NCBI GenBank assembly: GCA_937952305.1
Contig: CALFZO010000002.1
Location: 1-11,527 of the forward strand
Length of the DNA stretch: 11,527 bases
DNA from: an uncultured Anaerolineales bacterium
GTDB lineage: Bacteria; Chloroflexota; Anaerolineae; Anaerolineales; UBA6663
Direction of reading: 5' to 3'
A program made the translations under genes and the position numbers. Below the pieces are notes generated by a model. That model saw only the letters and a program-made list of their open reading frames with translations, was not told where the DNA came from and searched no databases. Positions 6,200 to 11,527 of this stretch are shown piece by piece; position 1 is the stretch's first letter; each line of letters begins with the position of its first letter.

Positions 6200-9100
6200 A
6201 TGGCCTTCACAGAGTCTACCGTCGAAGACGCCGCGCTCGACCTGTTCCGCGAGCTGGGCTACGCCGTCCGGCACGGCCCGGACATCGCGCCCGGCGAGCC
6301 GGCGGCGGAGCGCGCGGACTACGGCGAAGTCGTCCTGCTCGGCCGCCTGCGCGCCGCCCTGGAGCGCATCAACCCCTCGGTGCCGCGGGATGCCATCGAC
6401 GAGGCCGTCCGCAAGGTCACGCGCCCCGAAACGCCGGGCCTGGTTGAGAACAACCGCCGCTTCCATCGCTTGCTGGTGGACGGCGTGGACGTGGAGTACC
6501 GGCGCCAAGACGGCACCATCGCCGGCGACAAGGTCTGGCTGGCGGATTTTGACCGCCCGGACCGCAACGACTGGCTGGCTGTCAACCAGTTCACCATCAT
6601 CGAGGCGACCGGCCGGTCGCCCGAGAACCGCCGGCCGGATATCGTGGTCTTCGTCAATGGCCTGCCGCTGGCCGTCGTCGAGCTCAAGAACCCGGCCGAC
6701 GAGAAGGCCACCCTGCGCAACGCCTTCAACCAGTTCCAGACCTACAAAGCCGCCATCCCGAGCCTGTTCCCGTACAACGAACTGCTCGTGATCTCGGACG
6801 GCCTGGAGGCGCGGGCCGGCTCGCTCACCGCGGACTGGGAGCGTTTCATGCCCTGGCGCACCGTGGACGGCGTGACGGTGGCGCCCAGAGGCACCCCGGA
6901 GCTGACGACGCTCCTGCGCGGCGTCTTCGCCCGGCCCACCCTGCTGGACCTGATCCAGAACTTCATCGTCTTCCAAGAGGACGGCGGCCGGCTGGCCAAG
7001 AAGATCGCGGGCTACCACCAATACCACGCCGTCAACAAGGCCGTGACCAGCACCGTCAAGGCCACGGGCGCGTCCGGGGACCAGCGGGCCGGCGTCATCT
7101 GGCACACCCAGGGCAGCGGCAAGAGCCTGACCATGGCCTTCTACGCCGGCAAGATCGTGCGCCATCCGGCCATGCACAATCCCACGTTGGTGGTGCTCAC
7201 CGACCGCAACGACCTGGACGATCAGCTCTTCGGCACCTTCGCGGACTGCCAGGACCTGTTGCGCCAGACGCCGGCGCAGGCCGCCGACCGCGACGATCTG
7301 CGCCAACTCCTGCGCGTGGCCTCCGGCGGCGTGGTCTTCACCACCATCCAGAAATTCCTGCCCGAACAGCGCGCGGCCTACCCGCTGCTCTCCGAGCGCC
7401 GCAATATCATCGTCATCGCGGATGAGGCCCACCGCAGCCAATACGGCTTCGGGGCGCGCGTCGTCCAGAAAGAAGATGACGCCTACCTGGCCTACGGCTT
7501 CGCCAAGCATCTGCGCGACGCCCTGCCGGGCGCGTCCTTCATCGGCTTCACGGGCACGCCCATCGAGGCCAATGACCGCAGCACGCCGGCCGTCTTTGGC
7601 GAGTACATCGACGTCTACGACATCCAGCGCGCGGTGGAGGACGGCGCCACCGTCCGCATCTACTACGAGGGCCGGCTGGCCAAGCTGGAGGTGGACGAGG
7701 CCGAGAAACCCAGGCTCGACCCCGAGTTTGAGGAAGTGACCGAGGGCGCGGAGGACACGGTCAAGGCCGAGCTCAAGAGCAAATGGGCGCGGCTGGAGGC
7801 CATGGTCGGCGCCGAGAAGCGCGTCCAGCGCATCGCCCAGGACCTGGTGGAGCACTTTGAGCAGCGCTCGGAGGCGCTGGGCGGCAAGGCCATGATCGTG
7901 GGCATGAGCCGGCGCATCTGCGTGGACCTGTTCAACGCCATCGCGGCCCTGCGGCCGGCGTGGGTGGACCCCGATCCCGAGAAGGGCGCGTTGAAAGTGG
8001 TGATGACGGGGTCCGCCGCCGACCCGGCCGAGTGGCAGCCGCACATCGGCAACAAGGCCAAGCGCGAGGCGCTGGCCGAGCGCTTCAAGGACCCGAACGA
8101 CCCGTTCCGGCTGGCCATCGTGCGCGATATGTGGCTGACCGGATTCGACGTGCCGAGCCTGCACACGCTCTACGTGGACAAGCCCATGCGCGGCCACGGC
8201 CTAATGCAGGCCATCGCCCGCGTCAACCGCGTCTTCAAGGATAAGCCGGGCGGCCTGGTGGTGGACTACCTGGGCCTGGCCGATGAGCTGCGCCAGGCGC
8301 TGGCCGCGTACACCGAGGCCGACCGCGGCCAGACCGGCATCCCACAGCAGGACGCGGTCGAGGTCATGCTGGAGAAGTACGAGATCGTCACCGGCCTCCT
8401 GCACGGCTTCGATTACAGCCGCTTCCACACCGGCGCGCCGCTGGAGCGCCTGGCCGTCCTGCCGGCGGCGATGGAGCACATCCTGCAGTTGGAAGATGGG
8501 GCCAACCGCTTCCTGCAGGCTGTCTCCGATCTGAGCCGGGCGTTTGCGCTCGCCGTGCCGCACGAGACCGCGCTGAGCCTGCGCGAGGACGTGGCCTTCT
8601 TTCAGGCTGTGCGGGCCGGCTTCATCAAGGCCACGCCGGTGGAAGGCAAGACCACCGAGGACATGGACAGCGCCATCCGGCAGTTGGTCTCGCGGGCCGT
8701 GGCCTCGGACCAGATCATCGACATCTTCGCCGCCGCCGGCCTGAAGTCGCCGAACATCGGCATCCTGGACGAGGCGTTCCTGGCCGAGATCCGGGGCCTG
8801 CCGCAGAAGAACCTGGCGCTGGAGGTCCTGCGCAAGCTGCTGGGCGACGAGATCAAGAACCGCGGCCGGCGCAACCTCGTGCAGGCGCGGTCGTTCGCGG
8901 CCATGCTGGAGGAGACCATCCGGCGTTACCAGAACCGGTCGCTGGAGGCCGCCCAGGTCATCAATGAGTTGATCGAATTAGCAAGAGAACTCAAGGCCGC
9001 ACACCAGCGCGGCGAGAACCTGGGCTTGAGCGAGGACGAGCTGGCTTTCTACGACGCCCTGGAGACCAACGACTCGGCCGTGCAAGTGCTGGGCGACGAC

Positions 9101-9325
9101 ACTCTGCGTCTGATCGCGCGCGAGCTGGTGGACACGGTGCGGCGCAACACCACCATCGACTGGACCCTGCGCGAGAGCGCCCGGGCCAACCTGCGCCGGC
9201 TGGTGAAGCGCGTGCTCAGCCGGCATGGCTACCCGCCGGACAAGCAGGAGAAGGCCACCCAAACTGTCTTGGCGCAGGCCGAGTTGATTGCCAGGGACTG
9301 GTCAGGGGCCATGGCCGATGCCTGA
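6200..9325 (+). CDS. hsdR: Type I restriction endonuclease motor/nuclease subunit HsdR
   Basis: ATP-driven DNA translocase and nuclease of the Type I complex. It pulls DNA towards the bound complex and cuts far from the recognition site. The 1041 residues cover the whole family. The N-terminal nuclease domain has the PD-(D/E)xK residues Asp147 (RRPDIVV) and Glu161-x-Lys163 (VVELKNP), then QxxxY at 178-182 (QFQTY). The superfamily 2 motor shows Walker A HTQGSGKS (302-309), the DEAH box IADEAHRSQYG (408-411), motif III GFTGTP (to 454) and a motif VI-like MQAIARVNR. The C-terminal helical region (about 700-1041) is present. All catalytic residues are visible, so it should be active. Codon use is uniformly GC-rich, unlike hsdS recognition domains. 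It is probably the last R-M subunit of an hsdM-hsdS-hsdR transcript with cassettes in between. Confidence 0.97.
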   Translation: MAFTESTVEDAALDLFRELGYAVRHGPDIAPGEPAAERADYGEVVLLGRLRAALERINPSVPRDAIDEAVRKVTRPETPGLVENNRRFHRLLVDGVDVEYRRQDGTIAGDKVWLADFDRPDRNDWLAVNQFTIIEATGRSPENRRPDIVVFVNGLPLAVVELKNPADEKATLRNAFNQFQTYKAAIPSLFPYNELLVISDGLEARAGSLTADWERFMPWRTVDGVTVAPRGTPELTTLLRGVFARPTLLDLIQNFIVFQEDGGRLAKKIAGYHQYHAVNKAVTSTVKATGASGDQRAGVIWHTQGSGKSLTMAFYAGKIVRHPAMHNPTLVVLTDRNDLDDQLFGTFADCQDLLRQTPAQAADRDDLRQLLRVASGGVVFTTIQKFLPEQRAAYPLLSERRNIIVIADEAHRSQYGFGARVVQKEDDAYLAYGFAKHLRDALPGASFIGFTGTPIEANDRSTPAVFGEYIDVYDIQRAVEDGATVRIYYEGRLAKLEVDEAEKPRLDPEFEEVTEGAEDTVKAELKSKWARLEAMVGAEKRVQRIAQDLVEHFEQRSEALGGKAMIVGMSRRICVDLFNAIAALRPAWVDPDPEKGALKVVMTGSAADPAEWQPHIGNKAKREALAERFKDPNDPFRLAIVRDMWLTGFDVPSLHTLYVDKPMRGHGLMQAIARVNRVFKDKPGGLVVDYLGLADELRQALAAYTEADRGQTGIPQQDAVEVMLEKYEIVTGLLHGFDYSRFHTGAPLERLAVLPAAMEHILQLEDGANRFLQAVSDLSRAFALAVPHETALSLREDVAFFQAVRAGFIKATPVEGKTTEDMDSAIRQLVSRAVASDQIIDIFAAAGLKSPNIGILDEAFLAEIRGLPQKNLALEVLRKLLGDEIKNRGRRNLVQARSFAAMLEETIRRYQNRSLEAAQVINELIELARELKAAHQRGENLGLSEDELAFYDALETNDSAVQVLGDDTLRLIARELVDTVRRNTTIDWTLRESARANLRRLVKRVLSRHGYPPDKQEKATQTVLAQAELIARDWSGAMADA

Positions 9326-9848
9326 CAATGCATCCAACGTCAACTTCCAGGCCGGCGACGCCGCTATCGGCGGCGACGTGGCCGGACGGGACAAGATTAT
9401 CAGCACCGTGATCTACCAGGGCGTCGTCCCTGGCCAGGTCCGCCGCGGGGAGCTGCCGCTGCGCCAACCCTTCTTCGGGCGCGAAGAGGAACTGGCCCAG
9501 ATTGCGGCCGCCCTCGATCTGGAGACGCGTGGCTGGGGCGCGCTCATCGACGGCCCGGGCGGCATCGGCAAGACGGCGCTGGCCATTGAGGCTGGGCACC
9601 GTGTGTCGGCCGACCATTTCTCCAGCAAAATCTTCCTCTCCGCGAAGGTGCGCGAACTGACCCCGGCCGGCGAAGTGCCTCTGGACGATTTCATGCTGCC
9701 CAATTACCAGGCGCTTATGATCGAATTGGGGCGTGAGCTGGGCATCGCCGAGGTCGCCCAGCCTGGCCCCGGCAGCCGCGGGCGCCGCCCGAAGCGGATC
9801 GAGGGCTCTGCATCAGGAGGTCGCGCATGGCCGAACGCCTGCGTCTGA
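9318..9848 (+). pseudogene. Truncated STAND (NB-ARC/NACHT-like) NTPase, N-terminal part only
   Basis: The start is ATG 9318, overlapping the hsdR stop by 8 bases (ATGCCTGA), with AGGGG (9304-9308) 9 bases upstream. The 176 residues begin with a Gly/Asp-rich segment (NVNFQAGDAAIGGDVAGRD) like the short N-terminal modules of conflict NTPases. Then come the FGREEEL entry to the ATPase domain and a perfect Walker A, GPGGIGKT (79-86). After about residue 148 (LGIAEVAQ) the family-like sequence stops, and the rest (PGPGSRGRRPKRIEG and beyond) is Arg/Gly-rich filler. Walker B, sensor, winged helix and the long sensor repeats that normally give 700 or more residues are missing, so ATPase function is unlikely. 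Intact relatives act as threat sensors in antiviral defence. The 3' end overlaps the next gene by 22 bases. Confidence 0.78.
9815..9820 (+). promoter_or_regulatory. Perfect Shine-Dalgarno for the gene at 9827
   Basis: AGGAGG with 6-base spacing to the ATG at 9827. It lies inside the meaningless tail of the truncated NTPase frame. This shows that the sequence from about 9765 onward is the leader of the next gene rather than real NTPase coding DNA. Confidence 0.75.
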
Positions 9849-10219
9849 ACTGGATGGCCGGCGAAATGTCCGGGCCGGTGTTCCCGGCGGGGCTGGCCGA
9901 CCTGCAGGCCGCCCTGGAGAAGCGCCTCTGGAGCCGGGATGAGCTCCTGGCCGTCTGCCGGGGCGTTGAGTATTGCCTCGGCGCCGTATTCCCCTTCACC
10001 ACCCCAGACGGCTATCGGTGGCAGCTCGGCCTCAAATTCCGGGACCATGTTGGCACCACGGTGTATGGCGAGGCCGTGATCCTGATCCCCAAACTCAACC
10101 GGCACTTGATCCTGGCGGTGCGCCTGGACCGGCCGCTGGCGGTCTATGCCTGGGGCCGCACCGAAGAGCAACTCAACCGCTATGTCCGCGACTTTGCCGC
10201 CAGCTTGAGGCGCCGGTGA
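9827..10219 (+). CDS. Hypothetical alpha/beta protein, function unknown
   Basis: 130 residues, not recognised. The start is secure because of the consensus Shine-Dalgarno. There is no signal peptide or membrane helix. The middle (about 65-110) looks like alternating beta strands (YRWQLGLKFRD, then TVYGEAVILIPKLNRHLIL, then LAVYAWGRTEEQL), ending in an amphipathic Arg-rich helix, which suggests a small cytosolic alpha/beta fold. It is the first of three co-directional genes with similar GC content, 43 bases before the next. No catalytic motif can be pointed to. It may belong to an accessory or defence cassette, but this rests only on position. Confidence 0.75.
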   Translation: MAERLRLNWMAGEMSGPVFPAGLADLQAALEKRLWSRDELLAVCRGVEYCLGAVFPFTTPDGYRWQLGLKFRDHVGTTVYGEAVILIPKLNRHLILAVRLDRPLAVYAWGRTEEQLNRYVRDFAASLRRR

Positions 10220-10262
10220 CGGGCCGGCCGCCAACGCGCATTCCCACACCTGGATAACGTCT

Positions 10263-10619
10263 ATGCCGCCTCAGGCCGTGATCGAGAAGGGCCAAGTTCT
10301 GATCGAGTTCCAGTGCCCGGGCTGCGGCCGGCCGCGCTTCGCGCGCCTAGGCGACGGCGGCGGCGCGTACTACTGCGCCGATTGCCGCCGCACGCAGCCC
10401 ATCCCGGCTCTGCCGTGCGCCTCGGCCCCGGGCTGTGACGGCGTCTATGCCGTCTGCCGCGGCAAGCTGCTCAAGACCAAGAGCGGGGGCAGCGTCATTG
10501 AAGACCCAGACTGGGAGACCCGCTGCGAACGCTGCGATGACGTGGTGCCTGGCTGGACCAAGGAGCAACACTGCGCGCGCGTGCTCTGCAGCCGCTGCCT
10601 GCGGCCGTTTCCAGTCTAA
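10263..10619 (+). CDS. Small multi-cysteine zinc-ribbon protein
   Basis: 118 residues with eleven or more cysteines in CxxC pairs: C18/C21 with C38/C41 (ribbon 1), C52/C58/C65 (possible third site), and C88/C91 with C109/C112 plus H103/C104 (ribbon 2). This spacing supports at least two zinc sites and a role in binding nucleic acid or protein, not a recognised enzyme. The segment 52-91 (from CASAPGCDGVYAVCRG to WETRCERC) is laid out like two extra knuckles. No clear Shine-Dalgarno precedes the ATG, so the exact start is uncertain. It lies 43 bases after the hypothetical gene and 53 before the HEAT-repeat gene, and is likely cotranscribed with both. Confidence 0.75.
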   Translation: MPPQAVIEKGQVLIEFQCPGCGRPRFARLGDGGGAYYCADCRRTQPIPALPCASAPGCDGVYAVCRGKLLKTKSGGSVIEDPDWETRCERCDDVVPGWTKEQHCARVLCSRCLRPFPV

Positions 10620-10672
10620 TCGCCGCCTGGCCGGGCCAGCACCGGCTCAATCCGACTGAATCGAGGATCCCC

Positions 10673-11527
10673 ATGCCGTCCAATCTCGCCGCCGTATTCG
10701 AGAACCTGCGCAGCCGGAACGAGTACAAGCGCAAGGCCGCGGTCCAGGAGCTGGGGAAGGCGGCCGAAAGCAGTGCCCAGATCATCGGCGCGTTGACTGC
10801 CGCGCGCGACTCGGACCCCCACGCCGACGTCCGCCAGGCGGCGGCCCAGGCCCTCCAGGCGCCGGTCCATCAGGCCTACCAGGCCGCCCACCCGGATTGG
10901 GCCGAGCAGGCGGCGGCCGAGGCCCACCAGCAGCTGCTCATGCCCAACGCCGACCTGCGGCAGTTGCAGCAAGCCCTCAAGAGCAAATCCCGCGACGAGC
11001 AGCTCCGCGCCGTCTACACCATCCGTCATCTGCGCCGCCAGGAGGCGCTGCCCGATCTGGTAGCGACGGCCACCAGTTTCTCGCTGCTGATGACGCTGCA
11101 GGGAGGCCGGTCGCCCGACCGCAAGCAGGCCAAGGGTCTGCTTCTGCCGGTGCTGGAGGCCCTGGTGGAGCTGGGTGAGCCGGCGGCGCCGGATGGCAAG
11201 TGGACGGGCTTCCTCAAGACCGGCACAGCGACCCTGGCGGCCCACGTGCGCTGGTCGGACGAGCAGAAAGACCTGGACAACGAAGAAGCTCAGGTGAATA
11301 TGAAGCTGGCGCGCTGCCTGCTGCGCTTGGGCGGGCCGGCCGCAGTTGCTTCAATGGAAGGCGCGTTCAAAACGATCTTCTCGCCGACGGACATCACCAA
11401 GAACACGGTCGTCTCCCACCTTCGTTACGCGGTGGCCGCCGGCGAACTGGCCGCTGATGAAGGCCGCGCCGCGGCCATTGCGGCCTGGCTGTGCCGCAGT
11501 GCGCTCACCGACGAGCAGCGCTGGACG
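10673..11527 (+). CDS. HEAT-repeat protein, 3' end outside window
   Basis: An open frame of 285 codons runs from ATG 10673 to the last base of the window with no stop. GAGG (10663-10666) lies 6 bases before the ATG. The protein is Ala-, Gln- and Leu-rich with helical pairs of HEAT type: about 5-30 (ENLRSRNEYKRKAAVQELGK), 36-62 (LTAARDSDPHADVRQAAAQA, with the classic DxxxxVRxxAAxAL), and about 97-130 (ALKSKSRDEQLRAVYTIRHL). HEAT solenoids are scaffolds for protein or nucleic-acid binding. No enzymatic domain is visible so far, but one could follow beyond the window. As the third gene of the cassette with a zinc-ribbon protein and an unknown alpha/beta protein, it may be the large scaffold of an accessory system. 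Confidence 0.82.
   Translation, partial: MPSNLAAVFENLRSRNEYKRKAAVQELGKAAESSAQIIGALTAARDSDPHADVRQAAAQALQAPVHQAYQAAHPDWAEQAAAEAHQQLLMPNADLRQLQQALKSKSRDEQLRAVYTIRHLRRQEALPDLVATATSFSLLMTLQGGRSPDRKQAKGLLLPVLEALVELGEPAAPDGKWTGFLKTGTATLAAHVRWSDEQKDLDNEEAQVNMKLARCLLRLGGPAAVASMEGAFKTIFSPTDITKNTVVSHLRYAVAAGELAADEGRAAAIAAWLCRSALTDEQRWT

Noticed and set aside
6008..8197. Very long open frame on the minus strand opposite hsdR
   Set aside because: The plus strand carries every HsdR motif. The antisense frame is His/Arg/Val/Gly-rich low-complexity sequence, as expected from GC-rich codon mirroring.
9288..9317. Earlier ATG (9288) for the NTPase fragment
   Set aside because: The start at 9318 has AGGGG at good spacing and begins with the family-like N-terminus; the extra residues from 9288 lie wholly within hsdR.
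1..11527. CRISPR array, tRNA, rRNA, integrase, transposase or replication origin
   Set aside because: No regularly spaced repeats, tRNA-like cloverleaf or recombinase motifs were seen on either strand.

Overview
The window is about 11.5 kb of GC-rich bacterial DNA with dense, mostly overlapping genes, all on the plus strand. Protein style suggests a Chloroflexota-type (Anaerolineae-like) genome. The clues are the small-protein/nucleotidyltransferase pair at 5355-6189, the GGDVAGRD-type N-terminus on a STAND NTPase, and the Ala/Gln-rich HEAT protein. This is inference from family resemblance, not proof. It reads as a defence island built around a Type I restriction-modification (R-M) locus.

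Layout. (1) 1-835: 3' half of hsdM (methyltransferase), cut by the window edge. (2) 923-2089: a class II Fic AMP-transferase with its own likely promoter, followed without spacing by a second, frameshifted copy of the hsdM tail (2090-2254). (3) 2275-2911: an overlapping MntA/HepT (nucleotidyltransferase/HEPN) toxin-antitoxin pair. (4) 2912-3026: a non-coding gap holding nested palindromes. (5) 3027-4271: hsdS, whose two target-recognition domains are visibly poorer in GC than its central conserved region. (6) 4268-5245: an unnamed protein with two zinc ribbons and a C-terminal HEPN-like RX4H motif, start-stop coupled to hsdS. (7) 5258-5350: a possible 30-residue ORF. (8) 5355-6189: a small protein overlapping an AbiEii-like nucleotidyltransferase. 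(9) 6200-9325: complete hsdR. (10) 9318-9848: the first ~150 residues of a STAND NTPase, truncated. (11) 9827-11527: three co-directional genes of unknown function (an alpha/beta protein, a multi-cysteine zinc-ribbon protein and a HEAT-repeat protein running off the window).

How it may work together. HsdM, HsdS and HsdR form the classical methylating and DNA-translocating restriction complex. Each gap between the R-M subunits carries an accessory cassette of nucleotidyl transfer and/or HEPN chemistry: Fic plus MNT-HEPN between hsdM and hsdS, and Zn-ribbon-HEPN plus small-protein-NTase between hsdS and hsdR. A reasonable hypothesis is a layered defence. DNA restriction would act first, and RNA-cleaving or AMPylating toxins would act as backup or addiction modules if it fails. 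The duplicated hsdM tail, the hsdS GC mosaic and the truncated NTPase show repeated recombination. No tRNA, rRNA, CRISPR array, integrase or transposase was seen, and no stretch over 300 bases lacks a gene.
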